Assembly (NCBI RefSeq): GCF_040939305.1
Contig: NZ_CP162511.1
Location: forward strand, 1,922,001-1,986,000
DNA length: 64,000 nucleotides
Source: Herbiconiux sp. A18JL235
GTDB taxonomy: Bacteria; Actinomycetota; Actinomycetes; Actinomycetales; Microbacteriaceae
Direction of reading: 5' to 3'
Shown here: one piece after another, positions 26,911-35,860 of the stretch
How the letters are laid out: each line of letters starts with the position of its first letter
Position numbering within the stretch: the first letter of the stretch is position 1
The notes under the pieces: generated by a model
Seen by the model: only the letters and a program-made list of their open reading frames with translations
Database searches by the model: none
Told to the model about the DNA's origin: nothing
Position numbers and translations under genes: made by a program

Positions 26911-27588
26911 GTGAGTGAAACCGAACCCATCAAGATCGACATCTGGTCAGACGTGGCCTGCCCCTGGTGCTACATCGGCAAGCGCAAGCTGGAGAACGGG
27001 CTCGAGGAGTACGCGCAGTCGGGCGACTCCCTGCCCGTCGAGATCGAATACCACTCCTTCGAGCTGTCGCCCGACACCCCGGTCGACTTCGACGGCAGCA
27101 CGACCGACTACCTCGCCGCGCGCAAGGGCATGCCGGTCGCGCAGGTCGAGCAGATGCTCGACCGCGTCACGGGCATCGCGTCGTCGGTGGGGCTCGACTA
27201 CGACTTCGACGCGGTGAAGCACACCAATACGGTGAAGGCGCACGAGCTGCTGCATTACGCCAAGGCCCGCGGCAAGCAGCTGGAGGCGAAGGAGCTTCTG
27301 CTGAAGGCCTACTTCGTCGACGGACGGCACGTGGGGCGCCTCGACGACCTCGCCGACCTCGCGACCGAGCTCGGTTTCGACCGCGACGACGTGGTGCGCT
27401 CGCTCGAGACCGACGAATACCTCGCCGACGTGCACGCCGACCAGCGCCAGGCGGCGGCCTACGGCATCCAGGGCGTGCCCTTCTTCGTCATCGACGGCAA
27501 GTACGGCGTCTCGGGTGCTCAGGATGCCGCGGCGTTCGTGCAGGTGCTGTCGCAGGTCGCGGGCGACCGACGCGAGGTGGGGGCGTGA
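26911..27588 (+). CDS. DsbA family oxidoreductase (FrnE-like)
   Basis: The 225-residue cytoplasmic protein has a thioredoxin-like fold with active site C17-P-W-C20 (VACPWCYIGK) and a helical insertion, as in FrnE-type DsbA proteins (GVPFFVIDGKYGVSGAQ near the end). It is a thiol-disulfide oxidoreductase with no signal peptide. Its TGA overlaps the GTG of a 60-residue Cys-tailed protein. A paralogue lies at 58635. Confidence 0.92.
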   Translation: MSETEPIKIDIWSDVACPWCYIGKRKLENGLEEYAQSGDSLPVEIEYHSFELSPDTPVDFDGSTTDYLAARKGMPVAQVEQMLDRVTGIASSVGLDYDFDAVKHTNTVKAHELLHYAKARGKQLEAKELLLKAYFVDGRHVGRLDDLADLATELGFDRDDVVRSLETDEYLADVHADQRQAAAYGIQGVPFFVIDGKYGVSGAQDAAAFVQVLSQVAGDRREVGA

Positions 27589-27767
27589 GCTCGGCCGGCA
27601 CCACCCCGGCCGAGGCCGCGACTCAGGCGGACGGTCCCGTCGTCGTCCGGGTCGGACAGACCGACGCCCCCGAGACGCCGGAGACCGCCGTCACGCCGGC
27701 GGTGATGCCGCTGGCGTTGCTCGGGCCGGCCGGTGCGAGCTGCGAAGGCGACTCCTGCTCGTTCTGA
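27585..27767 (+). CDS. 60-residue unknown protein with C-terminal CEGDSCSF, coupled to the DsbA-like gene
   Basis: The GTG start overlaps the TGA of the DsbA-like gene (GTGA). The sequence is Ala/Thr/Pro-rich, without a membrane segment, and ends ASCEGDSCSF: two cysteines four residues apart in the last seven positions. No family is recognised. Codon use (GC-rich third positions) and the coupling support that it is real. It could be a redox partner or substrate of the DsbA-like protein or a metal-binding tail; this is speculative. Confidence 0.6.
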   Translation: MSSAGTTPAEAATQADGPVVVRVGQTDAPETPETAVTPAVMPLALLGPAGASCEGDSCSF

Positions 27768-27831
27768 GCCCGCAGCGCGTTGTCGTCGCAGCGGACTCAG
27801 GTCGCGGAGCGGCTCACGGCAGCGACCCGGC

Positions 27832-28344
27832 TCACGACCGCGGCGCCATCGGATCGGAGATGTCGGCCACAGTGGCCCCGAGCGCGGCGGCCAGCGCATC
27901 GGCGTCGACGAAGGCGCTGTGGCCGTGCGCACCCGCCCCCATCGCGACACGTGACCGGCCGGCGAACGCCGCATCGAGGTACACCGGCCACGGCGTACTG
28001 CTGCCGAGCGGGGTGATGGTGCCGCGTTCGTACCCCGTTGCCTCGCGAGCCACGTCCTGGTGGGGCATCGACAGCCGGTTGACCCCCACCAGCGCGCGCA
28101 GCTTCGGCCAGCTGATCTGGCGGTCGCCCGGGATGAGTGCGAACAGGAAGCCGCCGTCGTGGCGCTTCACGACGAGGCTCTTCATGATGTCGGCGGGCTC
28201 GAGGGCGAGCAGCGCCGCGGCGGCCTCGAGCGAGTCGGCGGCGGGCCGTTCGACGATCTCCACGTCGAGTCCGAGGCGCGCGGCGTCGGCGCGCACCCGC
28301 TCGATCCCCTCGGGCTGGGCTGCGGTGTCGGATGAGTTCTCCAC
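27832..28344 (-). CDS. YbaK/EbsC family protein (aminoacyl-tRNA editing domain)
   Basis: The 170-residue protein matches the YbaK/ProX-like deacylase fold: DIMKSLVVKRHDGGFLFALI (with the key lysine), GYERGTITPLGSS, and the closing ALAAALGATVADI. Such enzymes hydrolyse mischarged aminoacyl-tRNA such as Cys-tRNA-Pro. The GTG at 28344 is chosen; TTCAAT lies 6 bases before it. It is divergent from dusB. Confidence 0.85.
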   Translation of the reverse strand: MENSSDTAAQPEGIERVRADAARLGLDVEIVERPAADSLEAAAALLALEPADIMKSLVVKRHDGGFLFALIPGDRQISWPKLRALVGVNRLSMPHQDVAREATGYERGTITPLGSSTPWPVYLDAAFAGRSRVAMGAGAHGHSAFVDADALAAALGATVADISDPMAPRS

Positions 28345-28425
28345 AGCACCATTGAACCGGATGCGCGTGCACAGGATTCCCGTCGGCGACGCGCTCGCCG
28401 CATCCGTCTGGAAGAATTGACCCCG

Positions 28426-29616
28426 ATGACTTCCTCCACTCTCCTCGCGGGCGGCTCCAAGCTCGCCATCGGCCCCATCGAGCTCGACGTCCCCGTCGTG
28501 CTCGCACCCATGGCCGGCATCACGAACACCGCGTTCCGCCGCCTGTGCCGGGAGTTCGGTGCCGGTCTGTACGTGAGCGAGATGATCACGAGCCGCGCCC
28601 TCGTCGAGCGCACGCCAGAGACGATGCGGCTCATCACCCACCACCCGAGCGAGACGCCGCGGTCGATCCAGCTCTACGGTGTCGACCCGAAGACGATGGC
28701 CGACGCGGCCCGCATCCTGGTCGACGAAGACCGCACCGACCACATCGACATGAACTTCGGCTGCCCCGTGCCGAAGGTCACCCGAAAGGGCGGGGGAGCG
28801 GCACTGCCCTGGAAGCTCGATCTCTTCCGAGAGATCGTGGAGTCGGTCGTCGACGCCGCGGGAGACATCCCGGTGACGGTGAAGATGCGCAAGGGCATCG
28901 ACTCCGACCACCTCACCTACCTCGAGGCCGCCCGCGCGGCGGAGGGCGCGGGGGTCGCCGCCATCGCCCTGCACGCCCGCACCGCCTCCGACTTCTACAG
29001 CGGCACGGCCGACTGGGGCGCCATCGCCACCCTGAAAGAGACCATCACCGGTGTTCCGGTGCTCGGCAACGGCGACATCTGGTCGGGAGAAGATGCGGTG
29101 CGCATGGTCGACGAGACCGGGTGCGACGGCGTGGTGGTCGGTCGCGGTTGTCTCGGGCGCCCGTGGCTGTTCGGCGACCTCTCCGCGGCGTTCCGGGTGC
29201 GGTCGGGCGAGCTCCCCGCAGAGGAGGCGGCGGCACTGCGCGCGGCCCCCTCGCTGGGCGACGTCGCGCGTACCCTGCGCCGGCACGCCGAGCTGCTCAC
29301 CGAGTTCTTCGGCGACGAAGACCGCGCCTGCCGCGACATCCGCAAGCACGTCGCCTGGTACCTCAAGGGCTATCCGGCCGGCCACGAGGTGCGGGCAGCG
29401 CTCAGCACCGTGAAGACGCTCGACGCGATGGACGAGATCCTCGCCACCCTCGACTGGTCGATGCCCTACCCGGGGGCTGACGCCGAGGGCCCCCGGGGCC
29501 GCACCGGCAGCCCCAAGAAGCCCGCCCTGCCCGAGCACTGGCTCGACTCGCGCGCCCTCGGCGGCGCGGGGCGCGCCGACCTCGCCGAAGCCGAACTGGA
29601 CCACAGCGGTGGCTGA
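28426..29616 (+). CDS. dusB: tRNA-dihydrouridine synthase
   Basis: The 396-residue flavoenzyme reduces uridine to dihydrouridine in tRNA D-loops. Motifs: APMAGITNTAFRRLC, YVSEMI, HIDMNFGCPVPKVTRKGGGA (catalytic Cys in FGCP), VKMRKG, GNGDIWS, GRGCLGRPW. The C-terminal part (DIRKHVAWYLKGYPAG) belongs to DusB. The ATG at 28426 is chosen over a TTG at 28417. It overlaps dgt by 8 bases. Confidence 0.95.
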   Translation: MTSSTLLAGGSKLAIGPIELDVPVVLAPMAGITNTAFRRLCREFGAGLYVSEMITSRALVERTPETMRLITHHPSETPRSIQLYGVDPKTMADAARILVDEDRTDHIDMNFGCPVPKVTRKGGGAALPWKLDLFREIVESVVDAAGDIPVTVKMRKGIDSDHLTYLEAARAAEGAGVAAIALHARTASDFYSGTADWGAIATLKETITGVPVLGNGDIWSGEDAVRMVDETGCDGVVVGRGCLGRPWLFGDLSAAFRVRSGELPAEEAAALRAAPSLGDVARTLRRHAELLTEFFGDEDRACRDIRKHVAWYLKGYPAGHEVRAALSTVKTLDAMDEILATLDWSMPYPGADAEGPRGRTGSPKKPALPEHWLDSRALGGAGRADLAEAELDHSGG

Positions 29617-30928
29617 ACCCCTGCAGAACCTCGCCACCTACGCGCCCACCAAGGGCTACAGCGAGGCCGATGCCGAGCGCCTGCTGCCCGAGGAGCACTA
29701 CACCAGGCGCAGCGACTTCGCGCGCGACCGCGCCCGCGTGCTGCACTCGTCGTCGCTGCGCCGGCTGGCCGCGAAGACTCAGGTGCTGAGCCCCGCGGTC
29801 GTCGCCGACTTCGCCCGCAACCGGCTCACCCACTCGCTCGAGGTGGCCCAGGTGGGCCGCGAGCTCGCCGCGAGCCTCGACCTCGACCCCGATGTCGTCG
29901 ACACCGCCTGCCTCGCCCACGACCTCGGGCATCCGCCCTTCGGTCACAACGGCGAGCGGGCGCTCAACGACTGGGCGCGCGAGATCGGGGGCTTCGAGGG
30001 CAACGCCCAGAGCCTGCGCATCCTCAGCCGCCTCGAGCCCAAGGTCGTCGGCGAGACCGGCCGCAGCTTCGGCCTCAACCTCACCAGGGCGAGCCTCGAC
30101 GCCAGCTGCAAGTACCCGTGGTCGGCGAGCGACCCCGTTCAAGACCCGAGCGGCCGCCTGAAGTACGGCGTCTACGACGACGACATCGAGGTGTTCGACT
30201 GGTTCCGGGCCGAGGCGCCCTCACGCCGGCTCTGTGTCGAGGCGCAGGTGATGGATCTCTCCGACGACATCGCCTACTCCGTGCACGACTTCGAAGACGC
30301 CGTGCTGAACGGCTACATCGACGTCTCGGTGCTCGGCGACCGGGTCGACCACGCCGACCTGGTGCGCCGCATCCACCTACGGGCGGGCGGCGGCTTCGAG
30401 CTCGACGAGCTGGCCGAGGCCTTCGACCGCCTCGACTCGCTGAAGGTCTGGCTGTCGGAGTGGGACGATTCGCGCGCCGCCCACGCCTCTCTGAAGAACC
30501 TCACCAGCCAGCTGATCGGACGCTTCGCCGGTGCGGCGACGCGCGCCACGCGGGAGGCGTTCCCCACCCCGAGCATCACCCGCTACGGCGCCGACGTCGT
30601 GGTTCCCGACTGGGTCGCCGCCGAGATCGCGACGTTGAAGGGCATCGTGTCGGTCTTCGTCATGAGCACGGATGCGCGCCAGCCCCTGTACGTCGACCAG
30701 CGTGAACTGCTCGGCGAGCTCGCCGACGCTCTGCTCGAGTCGGAGGGTGCAAACCTCGACGCCGCCTTCGCCGCTGACTGGCGGGAGGCCGTCGACGACA
30801 CGGCACGCCGGCGCGTCGTCGTCGACCAGGTGGCGAGCCTCACCGACCAGACCGCCGTGGCCTGGTACGAGCGGCTGTGCGGCGGCTCGCGACCGAGGCT
30901 CGCCCTCCCCGTGCGGAACGTGTCGTGA
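29609..30928 (+). CDS. dgt: deoxyguanosinetriphosphate triphosphohydrolase
   Basis: The 439-residue HD-domain enzyme removes the triphosphate from dNTPs. The metal site is seen in NRLTHSLEVAQVGR and CLAHDLGHPPFGHNGE, with DLSDDIAYSVHDFEDA further on. The GTG start overlaps the end of dusB by 8 bases, and dnaG starts 4 bases after the stop: the dusB-dgt-dnaG order is common in actinobacteria and links dNTP control with replication. Confidence 0.95.
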   Translation: MAEPLQNLATYAPTKGYSEADAERLLPEEHYTRRSDFARDRARVLHSSSLRRLAAKTQVLSPAVVADFARNRLTHSLEVAQVGRELAASLDLDPDVVDTACLAHDLGHPPFGHNGERALNDWAREIGGFEGNAQSLRILSRLEPKVVGETGRSFGLNLTRASLDASCKYPWSASDPVQDPSGRLKYGVYDDDIEVFDWFRAEAPSRRLCVEAQVMDLSDDIAYSVHDFEDAVLNGYIDVSVLGDRVDHADLVRRIHLRAGGGFELDELAEAFDRLDSLKVWLSEWDDSRAAHASLKNLTSQLIGRFAGAATRATREAFPTPSITRYGADVVVPDWVAAEIATLKGIVSVFVMSTDARQPLYVDQRELLGELADALLESEGANLDAAFAADWREAVDDTARRRVVVDQVASLTDQTAVAWYERLCGGSRPRLALPVRNVS

Positions 30929-30932
30929 GCCC

Positions 30933-32951
30933 ATGGCAGGTCTGATCCGCCGCAGCGACATCGACGAGGTGCGCTCGCGCATCAACATCGCCGACGTGGT
31001 GGGCGACTTCGTCACCCTGAAGAGCGCCGGGGTCGGCTCGATGAAGGGGCTGTGCCCGTTCCACGACGAGCGGTCGCCGAGCTTCCACGTCCGTCCCCAG
31101 GTCGGCTACTACCACTGCTTCGGCTGCGGCGAGGGCGGCGACGTCTTCACCTTCCTGCAGAAGATGGACCACGTCACCTTCTCGGAGGCGGTGGAGCGAC
31201 TCGCCGCCACCATCGGCTACCAACTGCACTACGAAGACGGCGGCGCCGCCGTCGACCACGGCAACCGCGCACGCCTGCTCGCGGCGAACGAGGCGGCGCG
31301 GGAGTACTTCACCGAGCAACTCACGGCACCCGGCGCCGACGCCGGGCGGGCCTTCCTCGGCGAACGAGGCTTCGATGCGTCGGCTGCCTCCCGTTTCGGT
31401 GTCGGCTACGCCCCACAGGGATGGGACAACCTGGGCAAGCATCTGCGCGGGCGGGGCTTCACCGAGGCCGAGCTCTCGGCGGCGGGGCTCGTGAGCCAGG
31501 GCGACCGCGGCAGCTACGACCGGTTCCGCGGCCGGCTGGTCTGGCCCATCCGCGATCAGACCGGTCAGACCGTCGGCTTCGGCGCACGCCGCCTGTTCGA
31601 CGACGACAAGGGCCCGAAGTACCTCAACACCCCCGAGACCGCCGTGTACCACAAGGCCCAGGTGCTCTACGGGCTCGACCTCGCCAAGCGCGACATCTCG
31701 CGCACCCGCCAGGTGGTGGTCGTCGAGGGATACACCGACGTGATGGCCTGCCACCTCGCCGGGGTCACCACCGCGGTGGCCACCTGCGGCACCTCCTTCG
31801 GCGTCGACCACATCAAGATCATGCGGCGCGTGCTCTCCGACGACAGCTCGGGGCTCGGCGAGGTCGTCTTCACCTTCGATCCTGACGCCGCGGGCCAGAA
31901 GGCGGCGCTCCGCGCGTTCAGCGAGGAGCAGCGGTTCGCCGCGCAGACCTACGTTGCCGTGGCGCCTGACGGGCTCGACCCTTGCGATCTGCGTCTGGCG
32001 AAGGGCGACGACGCGGTGCGCCGGCTCGTGAAGAGCAAGAAGCCGATGTTCGAGTTCGTCATCAAGCAGAAGCTCGCCGCCTACGACCTCGACTCGGTGG
32101 AGGGACGGGTCGCGGCGCTCCGCGACGCCGCGCCGGTGGTCGCCGACATCCGCGACAGCGCCCTGCGCCCCGCCTACACCCGTGAGCTCGCGAAGATGCT
32201 CGCGATGGAGCTGGGCGAGGTGAGCCAGGTGGTCGAGCGTTCGGGCAGCCGTTCGGGCGGAGGCGACCGGGGGGCCGAGCGCGGCGGTGACCGCGGCGAT
32301 CGTGGTGACCGCGGCGATCGCGGGGCCCTCCCGCGAGGTGGCGATCATGGAATCGGGGGAGCGCGGCCCGGCGACGGCGGCCGTGTCGACCCCGCGGCAT
32401 CCGGTGTGCTGGCGGTGTCGGAGTCGTCGGTGCCCTCGGTCACGAGCCTCGCCCCCGAGCCGGCCGTGCGCCCCCGGGTCACTCTCACCCAGCTGCCCGT
32501 CACCACGGCGATGCGCACGGAGCGCGACGCGCTCGTCGCCATCCTGCAGACCCCCGTCATCGTCGGCCGCGACCTCATCGCCCACGCCACCGTGTGCGGG
32601 TTCAGCAATGCACCCCTCGCAGCCGTGCGCGACTCCATCGGGCGCAACCTCGACGCCTTCGACAGCCCGCAGTGGGTGGCAACGGTGCAGGCCGACGTGC
32701 CGGAGGAGTACCGCACGCTCGTCGAAGAACTCGCTGTCGCCCCCATTCCCGAACGTCCCGAGCGCCAGCCTGAGGGCTACCTCCGCAGCATCGTGCGCGA
32801 CCTCATCACCCGGCACCTCCAGCGCCGTAAAGACGACCTCATCGGCCGCCTCCAGCGCACCGACGCCGTCGCCGACCCCGTCGGGTATCGCGACCTGCAG
32901 GTGCAGCTGGTGCAACTCGAGGCCGACCGTCGCGCCTTCCTGGCGGAATGA
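30933..32951 (+). CDS. dnaG: DNA primase
   Basis: The 672-residue primase makes RNA primers for replication. It has the CHC2 zinc domain (C40 PFHDERSPSFHV, YYHCFGCGEGGD), the RNA polymerase/TOPRIM core (VVVEGYTDVMACH near 265, FTFDPDAAGQKAA) and a C-terminal DnaB-binding domain from about 515. The linker between core and C-terminus (about 440-480) is Gly/Asp/Arg-rich with GDRG repeated four times, encoded by a short DNA tandem repeat at 32284-32325. The in-frame upstream start would lie within dgt and is rejected. Confidence 0.96.
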   Translation: MAGLIRRSDIDEVRSRINIADVVGDFVTLKSAGVGSMKGLCPFHDERSPSFHVRPQVGYYHCFGCGEGGDVFTFLQKMDHVTFSEAVERLAATIGYQLHYEDGGAAVDHGNRARLLAANEAAREYFTEQLTAPGADAGRAFLGERGFDASAASRFGVGYAPQGWDNLGKHLRGRGFTEAELSAAGLVSQGDRGSYDRFRGRLVWPIRDQTGQTVGFGARRLFDDDKGPKYLNTPETAVYHKAQVLYGLDLAKRDISRTRQVVVVEGYTDVMACHLAGVTTAVATCGTSFGVDHIKIMRRVLSDDSSGLGEVVFTFDPDAAGQKAALRAFSEEQRFAAQTYVAVAPDGLDPCDLRLAKGDDAVRRLVKSKKPMFEFVIKQKLAAYDLDSVEGRVAALRDAAPVVADIRDSALRPAYTRELAKMLAMELGEVSQVVERSGSRSGGGDRGAERGGDRGDRGDRGDRGALPRGGDHGIGGARPGDGGRVDPAASGVLAVSESSVPSVTSLAPEPAVRPRVTLTQLPVTTAMRTERDALVAILQTPVIVGRDLIAHATVCGFSNAPLAAVRDSIGRNLDAFDSPQWVATVQADVPEEYRTLVEELAVAPIPERPERQPEGYLRSIVRDLITRHLQRRKDDLIGRLQRTDAVADPVGYRDLQVQLVQLEADRRAFLAE

Positions 32952-32975
32952 GGTCGTCGGCATAGGCTCGAATCG

Positions 32976-34016
32976 ATGAGTGAGCCGAAGGTCCTGTCCG
33001 CCTCCGATGTGACGATCGAGTATCCGTCGCACAGCGTGAGCCCCGCCTACACCGCCGTGAAGGGCTTCACGCTCGACATCGCGCCCGGCGAGATCGTCGG
33101 CCTGGTCGGCTCGAGCGGTTCGGGCAAGTCGACGCTCGCCCAGCTCGCCTCCGGGCAAGCGGCGTTGCGCACGGCGGGCGACGGCTCGCCCCGGATCGTG
33201 GGCGGCGAGCTCGAGGTCCTCGGCTACCGGGTGCGAGGCATGCGGCGATCGAAAGCGGGCAAGCTCGCCCTGGGTGTCGGCTACGTGGCGCAGGATGCGG
33301 GTTCGCGACTGACGTCGAACATGACGGTCGCCGAGCTGGTCGCCGAACCCCTCTTCCTCCGCGACAAGCGGTTCGACCGGCACGAAGCGGGCCTCAGGGC
33401 CGCGACCCTCGTCGATGCGCTGCTGCTGCCCGTGGGCACGATGCTGAAGCAGCCGCACGAGCTCTCGAGTGGCCAGCGCCAGCGGGTCGCCGTGGCCCGC
33501 GGCCTCATTCTCGAGCCTTCCCTGCTCATCGCCGACGAGCCCACCGCGGGAGTCGACGTCTCAGTGCGCGGCGCTGTGATCGACGTGATCGCGGCACTGC
33601 AACGCCGCCGCGGGGCTGCCGCGCTCATCGTCAGCCACGATCTCGACGCGCTGCGCCGCTCGGTCGACCGCATCGCGATCATCCACGAGGGCGTCGTCGT
33701 GGGGCTCGGCACCATCGACGAGGTGCTGGGCGACCCGAGGCACCCCTACGTGGCGAGTCTGGCCCGTGAGGTGCTGCCCGAGATCGACGCCGACGCCGAA
33801 CCCGAGACCGAGGGTGACGCCGACGGAGATGCTGGGGGCTATGAGCTCCCGTACGACGACCTCGACGACGACTCCGATGAGCCCGCCTACGACGACGAGG
33901 CCCCCGGCGCCCACGACGCCGACACCGTCGCCCACGACACCGTCGCCCACGACGCCGTAGCCGACGGCCTTGAGTCCGAGCGAACCGGGAACCGCGGCTC
34001 CACCGGCCCCCGATGA
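32976..34016 (+). CDS. ABC transporter ATP-binding protein, orphan, with acidic tail
   Basis: The 346-residue protein has a full ABC ATPase: Walker A GSSGSGKST (46-54), LSSGQRQRVAVARGL signature, LLIADEPTAG Walker B, and SHDLDALRR. The layout is of the oligopeptide/nickel ATPase group. No permease or binding-protein gene is adjacent, so its partner is elsewhere. Residues from about 265 form an Asp/Glu-rich tail with AHDTVAHDAVAD repeats, absent in standard ATPases. TAGGCT is 7 bases before the ATG (leaderless). ATGA overlap with the next gene. Confidence 0.88.
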   Translation: MSEPKVLSASDVTIEYPSHSVSPAYTAVKGFTLDIAPGEIVGLVGSSGSGKSTLAQLASGQAALRTAGDGSPRIVGGELEVLGYRVRGMRRSKAGKLALGVGYVAQDAGSRLTSNMTVAELVAEPLFLRDKRFDRHEAGLRAATLVDALLLPVGTMLKQPHELSSGQRQRVAVARGLILEPSLLIADEPTAGVDVSVRGAVIDVIAALQRRRGAAALIVSHDLDALRRSVDRIAIIHEGVVVGLGTIDEVLGDPRHPYVASLAREVLPEIDADAEPETEGDADGDAGGYELPYDDLDDDSDEPAYDDEAPGAHDADTVAHDTVAHDAVADGLESERTGNRGSTGPR

Positions 34017-34951
34017 CCGAGACGCCGCATCCCGGCCCGCTCGCCGTCCTCCCCTCCGCCGACCCTCTCTTCGTCGACGCGGTGCGCTCGGCGGGCGGCA
34101 CCGTGGCGCCCCTGTCCTCGGCCACCCGCGGTATCGTCTGGCTCGACAACGCGGGCGGTGCCGGTCTCGATGAGGTGCTCGACTCGCACCCCGCTGTCGA
34201 CTGGGTGCAGCTGCCGTGGGCGGGCGTCGACGCCTTCGCCGAGGTGCTGCGGCGGCACGACCGCCCCGGGCGGGTCTGGACGAGTGCGAAGGGCGCCTAC
34301 GCGCGGCCCGTCGCCGAGCACGCCCTCACCCTGCTGCTGGGGCTGCTCCGACTGATGCCCACGCGCATCCGCGCCGACTCCTGGGGCGGCAAGGGCGGTA
34401 CGTCGCTCCACGGGCTCCACGTGCTGATCGTCGGCGCCGGGGGCATCGCACAAGAGCTCCTGCGGCTCCTCCGGCCCTTCGGGGTCGACGTCACGATGGT
34501 ACGCCGCAAGACGACGGCGGTTCCGGATGCGGCGCGCACCGTCGGCATCGATCGCCTCGACGAGGCGCTGGCGTCCGCCGACGTGGTCGTGCTCGCGGCG
34601 CCGCTCACACCCGCCACGACAGGACTGTTCGATGCGCAGAGGATCGCCCGTCTGAAACCCGGGGCCTACCTCGTGAACGTCGCACGAGGAGCCTTCCTCG
34701 ACACGGATGCTCTGGTCGCCGCCCTCGACGACGGTCGCCTCGCCGGGGCCGGCCTCGACGTCACCGACCCCGAACCCCTGCCCGACGGGCACCCGCTCTG
34801 GCGGCACCCGAGCGCCATCGTCACCCCGCACACCGCGGACACGCCCGAGATGACCAGACCGCTGCTCGCCGACCGCGTGCGCGCGAACGTCGGCGCGTAC
34901 CTCGACGGAGGCGGATTCACGGGCGTCGTCGACCCCGGCCAGGGGTACTGA
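34013..34951 (+). CDS. D-isomer-specific 2-hydroxyacid dehydrogenase
   Basis: The 312-residue NAD(P)-dependent enzyme has the dinucleotide loop VGAGGIAQELL, substrate arginine in VNVARGAFLD, a Glu in DVTDPEPLPDGHPLW and the catalytic His in IVTPHTADTPEM. It would reduce a 2-oxoacid to a D-2-hydroxyacid; substrate unknown. Its ATGA overlaps the ABC gene stop. The next feature downstream is tRNA-Asn. Confidence 0.9.
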   Translation: MTETPHPGPLAVLPSADPLFVDAVRSAGGTVAPLSSATRGIVWLDNAGGAGLDEVLDSHPAVDWVQLPWAGVDAFAEVLRRHDRPGRVWTSAKGAYARPVAEHALTLLLGLLRLMPTRIRADSWGGKGGTSLHGLHVLIVGAGGIAQELLRLLRPFGVDVTMVRRKTTAVPDAARTVGIDRLDEALASADVVVLAAPLTPATTGLFDAQRIARLKPGAYLVNVARGAFLDTDALVAALDDGRLAGAGLDVTDPEPLPDGHPLWRHPSAIVTPHTADTPEMTRPLLADRVRANVGAYLDGGGFTGVVDPGQGY

Positions 34952-34996
34952 GCCGCCGGGTGGCGAAATCACTCTCGAAAGGGTGATAGTGTTTCC

Positions 34997-35016
34997 ATCG
35001 CTGTTTCGACAGCGAT
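34997..35016 (+). promoter_or_regulatory. perfect stem-loop just upstream of tRNA-Asn
   Basis: ATCGCTGT and ACAGCGAT form an 8-bp perfect stem with a stable TTCG tetraloop, two bases before the tRNA. GATAGT at 34985-34990 upstream may be the -10 of the tRNA promoter, so the stem would lie in the precursor tRNA leader and could guide processing. Confidence 0.5.
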
Positions 35017-35018
35017 AA

Positions 35019-35091
35019 TCCTCGATAGCTCAATTGGCAGAGCAGCCGGCTGTTAACCGGCAGGTTCTTGGTTCGAGTCCAAGTCGGGGAG
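35019..35091 (+). tRNA. tRNA-Asn (anticodon GTT)
   Basis: The 73-base sequence folds into a full cloverleaf: acceptor TCCTCGA/TCGGGGA, D stem GCTC/GAGC, anticodon stem GCCGG/CCGGC with loop CTGTTAA (anticodon GTT), T stem CTTGG/CCAAG. No CCA is encoded. A strong terminator follows. Confidence 0.95.
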
Positions 35092-35093
35092 CG

Positions 35094-35126
35094 AAGGCCT
35101 CGCGGCTCCACCCGCGGGGCCTTTTT
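35094..35126 (+). terminator. rho-independent terminator after tRNA-Asn
   Basis: AAGGCCTCGCGG pairs with CCGCGGGGCCTT around CTCCAC, followed by TTT. This is the strongest terminator-like structure in the window. Confidence 0.9.
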
Positions 35127-35164
35127 CGTTGCCGCTGCGAGACGCCACGAGGGGGGGAGCGCCG

Positions 35165-35860
35165 ATGGCCGCCCGATCGCCGGAGGAGCGCGCAGCCGTG
35201 CGCGCGGGTCTCGCCGTGGGCCTCGCCACCGCCGTCTACGGCGTCTCGTTCGGAGCTCTCGCCACCCTCTCGGGCCTCGACGTCTGGCAGACCTGCTTCC
35301 TCAGCCTCGTCATGTTCACCGGCGGCTCGCAGTTCGCCCTCATCGGCGTGCTGGCCTCGGGCGGGCTCGCCGCGGGGCCTGCGGCCATCACGAGTGCAGC
35401 GCTCCTCGGCACGCGCAACGTGTTCTACTCCATCCGCATGTCGCCCGTCATCGGCCGAGGCTTCCTGCGCCGGGCCGCCGCCGCGCAGCTCACCATCGAC
35501 GAGTCGGTGGCGGTGGCGACCGCGCAGCCGACCCTCCGCAGCCAGCGCCTCGGATTCTGGGTGACAGGCGTCGCCATCTACCTGGGGTGGAACCTGACCA
35601 CCCTTGTCGGAGCGCTCATCGGCGACCTCCTCGGCGACGTGAGCGCCTACGGTCTCGACGCGGCCGCTGCGGCGGCCTTCCTGGGCCTTCTCTGGCCGCG
35701 GCTGAAGGAACGGCAGACCCAGGCCGTGGCGGTGGGCGCCGCCGTCGTGGCGACACTGCTCACCCCCGTGCTGGTGCCGGGCCTGCCCGTGCTGGTCGCC
35801 GCATCCGTCGCCGTGGTCGTGGGAGCGTTCAACCTGCTGGGAGCGAGGCGCACCTCGTGA
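35165..35860 (+). CDS. azlC: AzlC family branched-chain amino acid exporter, large subunit
   Basis: The 231-residue protein has the AzlC pattern: about five to six membrane segments, with SFGALATLSGLDVWQT, MFTGGSQFALIGVLASGG and LGTRNVFYSIRMSP. AzlC and AzlD form the BrnFE-type exporter for branched-chain amino acids. The ATG at 35165 has GGGGGGAG at ideal distance, so the longer frame from 35129 is rejected. GTGA overlap with azlD. Confidence 0.9.
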   Translation: MAARSPEERAAVRAGLAVGLATAVYGVSFGALATLSGLDVWQTCFLSLVMFTGGSQFALIGVLASGGLAAGPAAITSAALLGTRNVFYSIRMSPVIGRGFLRRAAAAQLTIDESVAVATAQPTLRSQRLGFWVTGVAIYLGWNLTTLVGALIGDLLGDVSAYGLDAAAAAAFLGLLWPRLKERQTQAVAVGAAVVATLLTPVLVPGLPVLVAASVAVVVGAFNLLGARRTS

